Under the pieces are notes generated by a model. That model saw only the letters and a program-made list of their open reading frames with translations, ran no database searches and had not been told where the DNA came from. Position numbers and translations under genes: made by a program. Below, one piece after another: positions 32,981 to 44,284 of a DNA stretch of 64,000 nucleotides (the first letter of the stretch is position 1; every line of letters starts with the position of its first letter). This DNA is from Undaria pinnatifida (lineage: Eukaryota; Sar; Phaeophyceae; Laminariales; Alariaceae): positions 27,764,710 to 27,828,709 of the forward strand of contig JABAKD010000002.1 of the NCBI GenBank assembly GCA_012845835.1. Direction: 5' to 3'.

Positions 32981-33085
32981 CATGAGCAGGGTACGAGGTA
33001 TCAGAGGTGGGGTAACAGACTTGAACAAGGTACGAGCTATCAGAGGTGGGGTAACAGACTTGAACAAGGCACGAGCTATCTCTCG
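32981..33085 (+). repeat. 39-bp tandem repeat, about three copies
   Basis: GAACAAGGTACGAGCTATCA followed by GAGGTGGGGTAACAGACTT, repeated with small changes. Confidence 0.9.
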
Positions 33086-33830
33086 CCAAGCCCACCTTCC
33101 GTTCTTGCTCGCTGGCCGCCTCAAAAACTTCAGACGGCGCATCGTTGTTTATCCTGTATTTCGTCACACGACCAATCATCTTGCAGAAAATTGCGGTCAC
33201 GAGCGAAGTGACCAACTTGGACCAGCTGCTATGTGGCTGCTAGAGCCCTTACTTTCCCTTGCCGAGAGGACGGAAGCCCCCAACGTGCACGCGACTGCTA
33301 GTGCCCACCCATAGCCTTTCCTGTCCCCAGTGTATCACGCCTCCGAGCGAATACGAAAACCTGATTTTTAAATTTCAAATTTTCAAATTTGGGCTCGTAG
33401 ACCCCACTCCCAACTCCCATCGGCCCGCACCTACGTCCTCCAAATTGGCCCGGGTATGTAAGGAGCCACCGGCGCCGGCAGGGCCCACAAAGCACCCTGG
33501 TCCCACGCCAAAAAAGAATCGGGGGTCGGCCACAGTCAGCAAAATATTTTCTCGAACAAAATGGTAAGTTACGCTCATGAAAACCGTCCTGCCTTGTACT
33601 CGAGCGCTGAGCCTGGCAGTGCTTCTCGTACCTCAGCCCTTGGTCGCCTAAACAGCTGTGCACGTGTTTCGTCTGATTCGTCAATGCAGCCATGCCTAAA
33701 CGCCCCGTCTCGCTTGATGCTGATGGAGTTCACTGGTTAGATAGAGATGTGTCCTTCATGCGTCGGGACGCTGGGTCGTACGTAGAGGCCACTATAGGAA
33801 TGTTGAAACATCGATTGCTGCCGCGGTGTT

Positions 33831-33835
33831 GGCTC
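33831..33835 (+). other. Target site duplication GGCTC, left
   Basis: The 5-bp GGCTC directly outside the left LTR equals 39711-39715 outside the right LTR. Five bases is the usual size for copia. Confidence 0.85.
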
Positions 33836-34309
33836 TGTTAAAATAAATCGGTAATAATACGATGTATGCGAAGAATAACGTTCTTCCAGCACCCCAGCCG
33901 CAGGGCGCGAGCTTCACTGCAACACACGGTGTGAAGAAGACGGTGTATGGATGTCTAATTAACTGGTCCCGGATGCTGATCAGAGGGGAAGAGATGGAGT
34001 GCGCTTGGTAGGCGCCGGTATGCGAAGCCTACATGCTCGGCTTCATGTACCACGGGGTGCTCTTCCGAAGCACTAAAATTCCATAATACTTCTTCGTAAT
34101 ACCAGAAAGTCCCTAGGGCTGTTCTCAGCAGTCCACAAGTGTTCAAAGGATTGTTCCACGTATCATTCTCATACTACAACATCCCGCAAATATTTGGTCC
34201 ATCTCACAGCTGGAGTGCATTTTTTCATTTTTTAAATGTTCGGTCGGATAACCCGACGTAACCACCGTGTGTTTCTGCTTTTGTCCATTGGGTCAAGCTA
34301 CATCGGACA
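33836..34309 (-). repeat. 3' LTR of the nested copia
   Basis: 474 bases, matching 39305-39710 along its length. Shared blocks include AACTGGTCCCGGATGCTGAT, TGTACCACGGGGT and CTCAGCAGTCCACAA. It holds about 50 extra bases near 34190-34240. Confidence 0.93.
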
Positions 34310-34327
34310 CCCTCCCTGGCGCTCGAT

Positions 34328-35016
34328 CTAACTACCAAGCCTCGGAAATGACGAAATAACTACTCGTACCAGAAACGTTGGACGTCGAAAAACTTGTATC
34401 CTCAACAAAAAATCGCGGTGTTTCTCAAAACTCTCCCGAGCGACCGCCTTCGTGAGGATATCCGCATGCTGATCCCCAGTGCTTAAGCACTTGACCGACA
34501 AGTCTCCCTTCCCCACCAACACGCCCAAGAAGAGGTACCTCACATCGACGTGATTACTGTTGGACGGCTTCAGTGGGTTATTGGCCAAGTCAATCGCCTC
34601 CTTGTTGTCTTCAAACACTCCAGTACTCGGCAACCCAAGACTAGGCATCAAGAACACCAAGGCATCGAGAAAACCAACCCTCCTCGCACGTACAAGGCCT
34701 CCTTCATCCCGTCGGCCATCGCCACGTACTCGGCCTCGGTGGTGGAGAGTGTAACGCATTTCTGCGTCCTAGACAACCAGGATACAAGCATATATGCGCA
34801 GCAAACAGCTACACTAAAGACTGAACGCCTGTCCTCGGCTCTGTGGGCGTAGTCCGCGTCTACGTACATCTCTAGATCGTACTCCAACTGTACATCCTCC
34901 AACATATTCTCTCTTCTGAAAGTCAGGCCCAAGTGGTGAGCCGCAGCGCTCAAGTACTCGAGAAACTTCCTAGCAGCCTTCACGTATTTCCTTAGGATCG
35001 CGCGAGAACCGCGCAA
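34328..35016 (-). pseudogene. Copia RNase H
   Basis: Catalytic blocks are visible: YVDADYAHRAEDRRSV, SWLSRTQKCVTLSTTEAEYV, VFEDNKEAIDLANNP and HVDVRYLFLGVLVGKGDLSV, then HADILTKAV. Two overlapping frames are needed. Confidence 0.85.
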
Positions 35017-35029
35017 TCACTCGCACTGC

Positions 35030-35900
35030 GTTGGAGATGTCTGGCCTCGTCTGGTTTTCAATCCACTCCAGACTCCCCAAAATTTCGCAAATTCGCGTCC
35101 GCCGCCGGCTCCTCATCATTCACGTGTCTGAGGTCCAACGACGGTGAAGCAAAGATTGGGCCGATCTTAGTTATACCGAAACGATTGACAACGTTTCGGA
35201 TGAACTGAGTCTGCGAATCTCCAGGTTCCCTTTCTCACGATCCCTCCTGTACTTGCTACCCGTGTACCACGTAACCTCGCCTAGATGTGTGGTCGGAAAT
35301 ATCTTGTTAACGTCAGCCACTACCACATCCGTTACCTCTTCGGTTGCTGCGAGCTTGATGCCGTCCACGTGGACCACCAGCATCGCTAAAACGGCATCAT
35401 TCGACATCAGTCAAAACACGCACGGGTCTATCAGGCACTGCTCAAACCCACACTCTACCAAGGTTGACGACAGTAGCTAGTACCATGATCAACCACCCGT
35501 AAAGAGCTTTGTTGAATAGGACTACCTTACCCGACATCTCTCCACACGCAGGGGGGGGTCTCCAAAAAATCTCGGTGTCCAACTCTGCTTGAATGAAGAC
35601 CTGGTCAGCGTCTAAGTGTCTCTAGTCCCAATCAAGCTTGTACGCCATTGCTGCAATGAGTCGGTTAGACGTGGTCAAGGCAGTGGGGGTAAATGTTCCG
35701 AAGTAGTGAACTCCCTCTACCTGGCTACAGCCCTTAGCTACCAACCGTGCCTTAGCTCTATATATCATGCCGTGCGCGTCGGCCTTCCACTTTAACAACC
35801 ACTTTGACTCCACGTTATTGCTATCTGTGGGAAGTTCAGAAACCTCAACAAACGTTCCAGCAACTTCGAGACCACCACAAACCGATCTCATCGCGTCCAT
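35030..35900 (-). pseudogene. Copia reverse transcriptase
   Basis: Blocks ESKWLLKWKADAHGMIYRAK and ARLVAKGCSQVEGVHYFGTF open the RT at 35622-35900. The active-site block reads LVVHVDGIKLAATEE at about 35370, where a VDD motif is expected. Then come HLGEVTWYTGSKY and a degraded stretch towards RNase H. Confidence 0.8.
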
Positions 35901-36495
35901 CCAAATGTTTTGACGAACGCGCGGCGGTATAAGACGTCAGTTTCGGTTCCGCCTCTTTGACAAGACAATCCGGTAACTTCGTCTTTTCACGCCCCGTCTC
36001 AGTCGCGGCCAGCAGTGCCTGGAAAACGCGGCCTCCTTCACAGGGTCCGACTGCACTGATCAGCCCCGCCGCCGCTTCCTGGTTGAGCGTCCTGGTCTGC
36101 GCCCTCGTACGTCCCTGCCGAATCTCTTCACCATCGCCCAGTCCTGACATGTGCGCTCCAAGTTAGCGTGCAGCAGTCCGAACCGCCAATGGGGTCTGAG
36201 CTCTACTGTCAGGGGTTGGCGCGTTGCTCAGAGCTCCACACTCAGAGGTTGACGTGTCGCCCAGAGCTTCACTGTCAGAGGTTGACGCGGCACTCCCATC
36301 CCGAGAGGAAGAATCGCTGTCGGGCGATCCGTTGATGTATCGTTCGACTCCACATCTTCGGCTCGAAAATCGTCGCTGGCTTGCGTCATCGGAGACACCA
36401 CATGAAGTTGGTGAGAAATTCCCCTCCCCAATCACGGTAATGGAGTCGTCGGGTCGGAGACAAAATCCTCCGCCCCCCAGCTCTGGCGAGTGCTC

Positions 36496-37418
36496 TCACC
36501 CCTGCGTCCCTCCCTGCTCCGGAACCTCCGGCAGCTGCGGTGGCGGCGCTCCCACATCAAGCGTCGCCTCCCACGTCACGTCTCGAGTCTCCACCACCCT
36601 GTGCGCCCGCGTGAGCACCCGCAAAGAGTCACTTGGGTGGTCGATGCCCGGCCCGAGGTAAAAAGAGCTCTCGGCTCGGGGTGACGACTTGGACGGGCGG
36701 TTCCAACGGCAGTAAGCTGGGCGAAGGAACGGGTGCGGCGAAGCAGGTGCGGCAGTACCATGCCAAATCTCATGCGGAGATTTGTTGCCGGGGTTGGCAG
36801 TGGTTGAGGTGTGGTTCAGGGCGTCACAAGACCAATGCACCGCTTCCGCCCACAGGGACTCGGTTGGCCGTAGTTGAACGAGCGGAAGAGGAGCCTGGAT
36901 GCACGCAGCAAGTGCTGCGTTCTGAATGATGCCTAGCGCTCTCTCGACAATACCATTCTGTTTCGGGCTGTTAGCGTTCGTGAATTCCTGCTTGATGCAA
37001 AACTGTTTGCAAACCTCCCCAAACTCCCCACCAAAGAACTACTCCCCGTTGTCAGACCTCACATTCTCAACCTTCAAGAGGACAAATATGGCGGGTAAAT
37101 CAGCCAAAAACTTCCTAAACGCATCTGCTGCATCCGATGTGTGCTGCAAAAAGTATACCCACGCATAGCGACAAAAGTCATCCTTCACTAGCATCATATA
37201 CCTCTTACCCAACAGAGAAGGGTTCTCTTAGGGCCACTTAGGTCAACGAAGACCCGTCCCAACTTCTCTGGTGCACGTGACTTAGTACTGCTGGGAATAG
37301 GCTTGCGGTAACTTTTCGCCATAGAACAGCCAGTGCCGGGCCTTAGAGTTCCTAACAGTTTTGCACCAAGTGATTTCGCAGTCTCTCTCAACAGTAGCTC
37401 GTTAGAGTGACCATGCAC
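36496..37418 (-). pseudogene. Copia integrase
   Basis: The pre-integrase end MHGHSNELLLRETAKSLGAK starts at 37418. The core follows in shifting frames, with an SDNG-F block and a SPKQNGIVERALG block around the second and third catalytic residues. The GKR-like C-terminal part (NKSPHEIWHG, LGPGIDHPSDSLRVL) lies at 36496-36840. Confidence 0.8.
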
Positions 37419-37670
37419 GCAATGAAAAAACTACAGCAGTCTCAGCAGAAGCGGATCTACCGGGGGCAAACACGGGAAACGCCTGGGAAGAATCGCGATC
37501 AGTTTCCGTGCGGTTCTCAGCGGAGTCAGGGGTTAAAAGGGGAAACGGCACATAGCCATTGTCTGGCTCTACCCTGTAAGCGAAGTTGAAGTAACTAGAT
37601 CCATCACCCTCAAACCCCAACCTTCCATCGAAAAGAGAAAGGCACAAGCCCTTTTCCTCGATCATGAAAC

Positions 37671-38009
37671 CTACTCCATGCTTAGACTATGCACGGCCAT
37701 CCACGCAAATAAATTGAAGGCCAAATCCGGCACGTAACTCAAATCCAACAATTCAACAGTCAGATCTCCGGGGAAGACTACAGCGAGCGTGCCATAACCC
37801 CCAACGTCGATCAGGTGGTTCTCTCCGATCCTCACCTTGTCGTTGCACAGTCGTACGTCACTCAACTGGTCAGCTGAATGGGTCATGTGGAATGAAGCGT
37901 CACTGTCTTCTATCCATTTCTCAGCGAAATGCTCCGTCAAGCTCTCCCTACGTTCCACAGCACACGAATCATCACTACCACTAAGCATAGCATTCGCAAG
38001 ACAGCACAC
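37671..38009 (-). pseudogene. Copia aspartic protease
   Basis: WIEDSDASFHMTHSADQ, then VGGYGTLAV and DLSYVPDLAFNLFA. These are the standard blocks of copia protease, except that the catalytic triad DSG is DSD, which should abolish activity. Confidence 0.8.
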
Positions 38010-38161
38010 AGTCTCACCGCTGTTGTTCAGTCCCTGCGCACGTCCGTCAGACGTCCTCTCCGAAGCCGGGGTGACTCGAGCTTTGCACTGGTATCACATG
38101 TGCCCAGATTCCAAGCAACAGATACACTTGCCCTATACCTTGTCGCACTCTGCTTGGGGGA

Positions 38162-39274
38162 TTATTTGCTTCGGGGAGGGGGGATTGCTATCACTACCGA
38201 GCTAGTTCCTGCATTCACCGATGCCTTGTTCCGCGAACTACCGTTGTTACGGTTGGATCCGCGACCACCACCACGACTACCCCCCCGACCAACCCCGCGC
38301 CCACCTCGGGCGACTCCACTCGAAAACAGTGCTTGTCCTACGTTCTTCCCCTGTGACACGGAAAGTCTCAGATTCCTCTGTCGGACTATATTCTCTATCT
38401 CTAGTCGAGTTATATAATCGCGATACAGAAGCGTGCGTTGCTCGATTTCGTATTCATCCGTCAAAACTCTTACCAGTTTTCTGTTTACGTCGCTCTCCGA
38501 TTTCGGCACACCAAGCGAGCAAGAGTACTAACGATCTTGTCTACACGGCTGAAGAATTTCATGGGCTCTTCACCCTTTTCCATTTTGATCGCATCAAAAG
38601 CATCCGACTCTTTGACCTGCGTAGCAACTGATCTCGGCAGAAACCAATCACGAAACATTTTCCAAGCACCGTTCCGAGACTGCCTGGTAAAAACTCGGTC
38701 TAGTAGGTCAGCGTCAGTGTGACATGCTTTGTGTCAGACATATCCACGCGACCCTTGCACTTCTGATGTGGGCATTAGTCAAACCTTGAGAGAAAAAGTA
38801 CTGCGCGTCCTTCGTGGTGTCACCTACAGCTACTTCAATGTCTGTGAGTACAGAACCCAAGCGTCCACTCATTGATACAAACGCCTCCTGTGAGTACAGA
38901 ACCCAAGCATCTACTCATTGATACAAACGCCTCAAAACGCTTAATCCAAACTGGGAAATTCTCCGGTTCACCGCAGAATTTGAGGACTGCCTGCTTGATA
39001 TTATTAAATTCTCGCGGGCCAACATTCGAACTCTCTACGAACTCCCGCCTCTACTCGCCTCGCCTACGCGTATAAAGCCAGGGGCTGGAAAATTCCCCCC
39101 GGTTCGGACTCCATCTTGCTGCTCGTTGTTAGGGCTGGACTGGTACTCCCCACGGGCACGGTCGCAGGCCATTCGCTCCTCCAGGTGGCCCTACCTGTGC
39201 ACCAATGATCGTAGCATTTCAATAGTATCTTCTTGTTGGTTTACGTGATCATCGTCGACGTCGCTTCCAGACAT
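38162..39274 (-). pseudogene. Copia gag, broken
   Basis: Starts MSGSDVDDDHVNQQEDTIEM just inside the 5' LTR and hits TAG after 22 codons. Later blocks (FSRVDKIVSTLARLVCR-like text, then an RGG/Gly-rich tail GRGVGRGGSRGGGRGSN) fit a copia gag. A 46-bp direct duplication lies at 38842-38934. The nearby CCHC zinc knuckle (about 38090-38140) reads CICCLESGHM, then a stop where Trp is usual, then YQC. Confidence 0.7.
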
Positions 39275-39304
39275 TGTGCCGACTCAAACGTAAACACGTT
39301 AATG

Positions 39305-39710
39305 TGTTGAAATATATCGGTTATGCGAAGAATAACGTGCTTCCTGCTCCCCAGTCTCAGGGCGCGATCTTCACTGCAACACACAGTGTGAAGAAGATGG
39401 TATATAGATGTCTTTATTAACTGGTCCCGGATGCTGATCAGAGGGGAAGAAATGGAGCGAGCTGGTAGGCACCGGTATGCAAAGCCTACATGCTTGGCTC
39501 CATGTACCACGGGGTACTCTTCCGAACCACTAGCATTCCATAATACTAATATGAGAAAGTTTCTAGGGCTGGTCTCAGCAGTCCACAAACACTCAACGGA
39601 GTATTCCACGTGTCGTTCCCATACTACAATATCCCGCAATATTCGGCAATTTCCCGACGTAACAACCATACGTTTCTACTATTGTTCGTTGGGCCAAGCT
39701 ACCTCGAACA
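39305..39710 (-). repeat. 5' LTR of the nested copia
   Basis: 406 bases. In sense orientation it starts TGTTCGAGGTAGCTTGG and ends TTTCAACA. Differences from the 3' LTR are frequent (roughly 10-15% by eye), so the insertion is not recent. Confidence 0.93.
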
Positions 39711-39715
39711 GGCTC
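39711..39715 (+). other. Target site duplication GGCTC, right
   Basis: Exact match to 33831-33835. Confidence 0.85.
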
Positions 39716-39725
39716 CCGGTAAGAT

Positions 39726-40753
39726 GAAGAGGATAGACACGAACGATTTTCATGTTTCCCTCGCCCACTCCCACGCTGACACTCTTTTCGAGAGATGGCA
39801 CGCCAGATGGACATTAAGGAGAGTTGGTTCCCTGTGCTGGGTGTTCCGAAGCAAGGAGGAGGAGCATGGCGGCACCGTGAACGACCGAGTGCCGCTCTGC
39901 CAGGCCGCTGCAGCGCCTCTTCGCGGATCTGTCGGGGCAACAGCCTGCGTCTGCCGGCGGCGCTCAGTACTTGATGATCGTTAACGACGACTACTCGCGG
40001 ATGGAATGACTGTATTGTTTTAAACGGAAATCCGACGTCCCGATGGCAGTCGCTGGTTTTCTGGCCGGCATCAACGCCAAGGGTGCCCCGTCCATGGTGG
40101 AGTGCGTTCTCTCGGACAACGGCACCGAATTCACCAAGCCGGAGTTCGTGGCGCTGCTCAATGAGGGTGGCATCCGCCGTGAGTACACGCCCATTGGTTC
40201 CCCCAAGCATGACGGTGTGGTCGATCGACGGCTAGCTATGACGCTGGATCTTGCTACGGCGTCTATGGCGTCCCGCCTAGAGGCCCTCCGTCTGTTTGGC
40301 GACGCGAAGGTGCCGCCGACTCAGCCTCTCTGGGTTGAGGCGTGTAGGTACGCCAGAGACGTGATCAACATGACGGCAAAGGGCCAGGGACAAGCTCGAC
40401 ATGCACTCGCCACACCGGAAGTTCCACGGGAGAGCGCCGTTTGCGCGGCTACTCCCGTTCTTGAAGCCGGGTTTTCACCACGTAAGGAGGACCCTGCGGT
40501 CGGGGCTCAAGGCGAAGGCTTGTTTCTGCCTGACCACCACTCGGCAGACTGTTGCAAGACCCTGCTGGTGTCTGGACGGACGTCATACTTCCGCAACGAT
40601 GTGAGCCGAGGCAGGACCCGGGGGGAGAATACGCGGCACCGAGAGGCTGCGGGAAATGGGCTGCTGTCGTTAACAGCAGCGAGAGAGAGCATAGGTCATG
40701 TGCTTTTTCACCAGGCCCTGCCTCACGATGATCCCCTTCCACACGCCCGGTGA
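39726..40753 (+). pseudogene. Older copia: pre-integrase and integrase
   Basis: MKRIDTNDFHVSLAHSHADT belongs to the pre-integrase region. VNDDYSR-type text (frame 3, near 39985), then ECVLSDNGTEFTKPEFVALL and SPKHDGVVDRRLAM form the catalytic core. The third acidic residue is Asp (VVDRR) instead of the usual Glu. The end of this ORF after about 40450 is out of frame. Confidence 0.8.
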
Positions 40754-40779
40754 GCGAATTTTGAACGTCGAAGTCGTAC

Positions 40780-41660
40780 GCTGAAGCGTGTGTGAACGAG
40801 TTTTCGGCCGCTTGGAGGCAGGCGATGGACAAGGAGTACCGTGGGCTGGCCAGCGCGGGGACGTTCGGAGACATGTTGCAACCAGACGGCCTGAACATCA
40901 TCTCGGCGAATGGGTGTTCGCCTGGAAGTCCAACGAGCATGCCTACGTGGTTCGAGCGACGGCGACACTGGTGGCGCGAGGTTTTAAGCAGAGTTAAGGT
41001 ATTGATTTCTTTGAGACTTTCGCCCCGACGCCCGCCGCGTCTTGTTTTAGGTTGTTGGGTGCTATTGCGTGCGAGTTGGGACTAAATTTGTGTCATTTTG
41101 ATGCCGAGCAAGCGTTCGTTCAGTCGAGTCTGGAAGAGGATGTTTTAATGCGGCTTCACCCTGGTTGCGATCAAAACACTGGTAACATAATCCGGTTGAA
41201 TCGCAGTCTCTACGGCTTGAAACAAGCGTCGAGGTCGTGGCATAGTCATCTTATTACCCACAAGAAGAGTCTTGGATTTGAGCAGAGCCTCGCTGATGCG
41301 TGTGTCTTGCGATTGGTCAAGTCGGGCTCTGTTTCCATAGTAACAGTAGTGCATGTGGATGGTATTTTTGCAGTAGGGCTCAAGGCTGGATGCGACCAGT
41401 TTTGTGAAGATCTCAACCGCCTTGTTCCAATCAACAATCTGGGCCAGTTGCGGTGGTATGCTGGTTGTCATTTTTCAAGGCATTGGGATACTGAAACTTT
41501 GATGATTTCGCAACAAGCTTTCGCTGAAAACACCGCGGCGAGGTTTGACGTTAGTTATGGGAGGAATACCCAACTTTCGACTGGTCTAAAGCTCGAGGTT
41601 TTCGACAAGAATGAACCTGCGGGTGATTGGCTTTTTCGCGAGTTCGAGTGCTTGGTGTGA
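40780..41660 (+). pseudogene. Older copia: reverse transcriptase
   Basis: AWRQAMDKEYRGLASAGTF opens the domain. Then ATATLVARGFKQS, a stop, and the main ORF from 41052 with LGLNLCHFDAEQAFVQSSLE, IRLNRSLYGLKQASRSWH and TVVHVDGIFAVG. As in the nested element, the active site reads HVDG rather than VDD. Confidence 0.85.
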
Positions 41661-41747
41661 CTTGCGAACCAAACACGACCGGATATTGCGAACGCGGTGT
41701 GAGCGATAGCAAGGTACGCGAATGAGCCGAGGGGGGGATTTTAGAGC

Positions 41748-42293
41748 ATGTATTTCTTCGAACGATTCGGCATGACATTCCAGAAGGGTAGTGGGCTTGA
41801 CAGTGTTGCAGACGATGACTATGCTAGCGAAGCCACTGACAGGAAGTCAATTTCAGGTGGTGCTATAATGTGTGCGGGAGCATGTGTGTGCTGGTTTTCG
41901 AGAACACACTCATGCGTCACGCTCTCGACCACTGAGGCCGAGTATGTAGCACTGGCAGACACCATTAAGAAGGCGACGTTCTTGCGGTATATGTGGGGTG
42001 TTTGTTCCGGGGTTTGGTACGACGTGCATTACGGTTTTCGAGCATAACGAGGGGGCGAAGAACCTTGCGCAAAACCCAGTGTGCACGCCGAACTCGAAGC
42101 ATATCTCGACGTGCGACACTACTTTTCGCGGGAGCGTGTTTTCAAGGGGGAGTTTGTTATTACCCTTGTCAAGTCGGATGATCGGCATGCAGACTTGTTG
42201 ACAGGGTCGCTCGACTACACGGCTTTTTCTATCACCTATCACCGGGAGTTTCTTGTTAATATTTTTTGCTTTTTTCGGGGTGAGGGTAGTTAA
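41748..42293 (+). pseudogene. Older copia: RNase H
   Basis: VADDDYASEATDRKSISGGA, WFSRTHSCVTLSTTEAEYVA and, after a frameshift, YLDVRHYFSRERVFKGEF with DDRHADLLTG. These are the normal RNase H and C-terminal blocks. Confidence 0.85.
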
Positions 42294-42362
42294 ATATCGA
42301 TTTCAGAGTGAGGATTTATTCGTCAATTTTTCGCGGTCTCCTGCAATATTTGGCTTTTTTCC

Positions 42363-42706
42363 TTGGAAGTTCATGGAAGCTTCCATGGAATTTCCCAAGG
42401 AAGATTCCACGAAAGCTTCAGGACGCTTAAACAGATTATCCGTGGATGATTCCGTGGAAGCTTTCACGGAAGCTTCGGTGGACGTTATTTCCATGGAATC
42501 TTCCACGGGAGCTTCCACGGAGGCTTCCGTGGAAGCCACGCTCGCGGAAGTTTTCACGAAAGCTTCCATTGAAACTTCCGGGAAAGCCGTTTTCATGGAA
42601 GCTTCCATAGCTTCCATGGAAGCTTCTCCCATGGAAGCTGCCTTCAAGAAAGAAGCTATTTTCGTGGAAGCTTTCGTGGAATTTTTCATGGAAGCTGCTT
42701 TCATCT
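42363..42706. repeat. Self-complementary GGAAGCTTCC array 1
   Basis: Diverged units of 12 (sometimes 15) bases based on GGAAGCTTCCAT/GT. The consensus is its own reverse complement and codon-sized, so both strands are open: + 42253-42921 gives EASM/EAST/EASV repeats, and - 42303-42737 gives the same words. Confidence 0.9.
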
Positions 42707-43700
42707 CGTCGACGACCTTCAAACTCCTCCTACACAATGACCACGCCTTGGGTCATGTCCTCCTGTGTCCTCCCCCTCGCTACGCCGTATACACTTTCCG
42801 ACAGTTGAAGAGGGCCGGTATGCCGGGCGCTTTCGTGAACATCGTTATGAAGCGCGTGAGGACACATGACGAGGTCGATGCGAACGGGCTGCTAAATCAA
42901 GTGGCCTCTGGGCATACGTGAGACGTTTACGGCGCATGGGTGGACGTGGGGCGTCGTTTGACTTCCATCACGCGGACAAGAATACCAATAGCCTCTCTGT
43001 TGCCAACCATGAAATGTATCCTCCACCCGTCACTCACTCCTGATTTACCCTCGTCTTATCTAATACCAAGTATTTCTAGGTTGTATGTCAACACGACTGT
43101 CACGTCCAGGAATGCTCCCCACGCCCTCTCTAATGCACCCGTCTCCGTTTCGCCACTACCGCGCTCATTCTGTCGTAGGGGTTTGAACGACGGCGCTATT
43201 CGACGATGGGGCCATGTCGGGGGGGTCTTCACGAAGGTGAGGACGCCGACTAACGAAGGTCTCTTGCTGGGCACAGTTAAGAGGGTAGGGAAGCTATCGT
43301 CGTCTATCACAAGGCGGAATCCACCGATGAGAACACCCCAATGACATGCACCCCCCCTGTGTTGTCCGCAGCAGATTCGTTTCAGTGCGTGCAATGCATA
43401 CACCAATGCACGACGCATGAGACTGAACACATACCCAGTACTCGTAGTGTGGGCTTCCTTGTCAACCCCGTTTCCCGAATATTTCGCGCCATTTGCCACA
43501 CCAACCTAACCGAGGTCGTCCGAGTGATATTGTCGCATGCAACTCGCCTACGGAAGAACGGCGACGCGTGCGTATGCTGCACCGAGACCCCTCGTGCTGT
43601 CGGCGCTGCCACTGCGGTGCTGCTGTTTGCGCTGGTTGAATCTCACGCGACCCCTGTAATGTTTTTCCGACGCTTGTGATGCCCACGGGTACGGTCTCTC
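42707..43700. other. Unknown sequence with coding-like frames
   Basis: The + frame to 42921 continues past the array with FRQLKRAGMPGAFVNIVMKR. The minus frame 43056-43499 (147 codons) has a run of ordinary composition ending LDVTVVLTYNLEILGIR. I recognise neither. It may be an old transposon fragment. Confidence 0.3.
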
Positions 43701-43705
43701 CGCTT

Positions 43706-44284
43706 TCAAGACAAACGTTTTAACCGGGTGGAGCGGCACAAGCTCATCCCCAGTGCCATCAGCAGAATGGACAACCGGTTCGCCCAGGAATTATTGACCA
43801 AGTTAGCTAAAGACACCCCAAGCATCGGCGCCGGGGACCAGCTGGTGCGTGTGTCCCATCCCGGGTTGAGGGCGGGGCGTCTGTTGTTGCGTAGACGATT
43901 TTTTTGTTGGAGGTAGTTGTCGGACACCTGTTGCATCGTGACGTACTCCATCGTTTTTTGGCCGGGAGTGCATTCATGTACCATGTGGCACAAGGCATTG
44001 TTGACACGTTTCCAACTCTCAAATAAATCCACTCCGAACAAAAAATAACTCGTGAAAAAATAACTCGTGGTTGCCATGCCTCTACATTTCAGCGGCATCC
44101 CCTCAACCCGTGGCCCTCCCTGGAGAGCACAGACCATGGTGCAAGCCATGGTGCACGACGGAAGCAAAAAGGGGGAAGGAAAACTAAAGCCGGACGTCAT
44201 GGGCGTAGACCAACAATTGTATGAAACGCGGGGATAAAATACGCGTACAGTCCAGCCTTTGACGACGTGCAGGCATACGTACAC
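43706..44284 (-). CDS. Unknown ORF, possible Myb/SANT-like fragment
   Basis: 192 codons on the minus strand. The part FESWKRVNNALCHMVHECTP and then MEYVTMQQVSDNYLQQKNRL looks like a three-helix DNA-binding segment with spaced Trp and hydrophobic residues. The N-terminal third is less protein-like. The + frame 43728-43916 is also open, so strand is uncertain. It could belong to a DNA transposon accessory gene. Confidence 0.3.
   Translation of the reverse strand: MYVCLHVVKGWTVRVFYPRVSYNCWSTPMTSGFSFPSPFLLPSCTMACTMVCALQGGPRVEGMPLKCRGMATTSYFFTSYFLFGVDLFESWKRVNNALCHMVHECTPGQKTMEYVTMQQVSDNYLQQKNRLRNNRRPALNPGWDTRTSWSPAPMLGVSLANLVNNSWANRLSILLMALGMSLCRSTRLKRLS

Larger units (their letters stand above)
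33836..39710 (-). mobile_element. Complete but inactive Ty1/copia retrotransposon with two LTRs
   Basis: 5.9 kb on the minus strand: LTR, gag, protease, integrase, RT, RNase H, LTR. The order integrase before RT marks it as copia. The LTRs start TGT and end ACA, and a purine tract (CCAGGGAGGG) precedes the 3' LTR. The 5-bp target duplication shows a single insertion event into the older copia element. Coding defects include a stop at gag codon 23, a stop in the zinc knuckle, a 46-bp duplication in gag, a protease DSG-to-DSD change and frameshifts in pol. Confidence 0.93.
33690..42298 (+). mobile_element. Older Ty1/copia retrotransposon, split by a nested copia element
   Basis: Left part 33690-33835 carries FMRRDAGSYVEAT and, in a shifted frame, VETSIAAAVLA. 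Right part 39711-42298 continues with PGKMKRIDTNDFHVSLAH, the integrase, RT and RNase H in copia order on the + strand. Removing 33836-39710 plus one copy of the 5-bp duplication restores the join VLA-PGKM in frame. Gag, protease and both LTRs were not recognised. After the last coding block (42291) comes a purine-rich CGGGGTGAGGGTAG, a possible polypurine tract, and then a self-complementary array. Confidence 0.85.

Noticed and set aside
32666-33142. 158-codon minus ORF as the RPAC1 N-terminus
   Set aside because: Its sequence is mainly the translation of the 39-bp tandem repeat and lacks the expected N-terminal motif.
36224-36661. 145-codon + ORF
   Set aside because: It is opposite the copia integrase on the minus strand.
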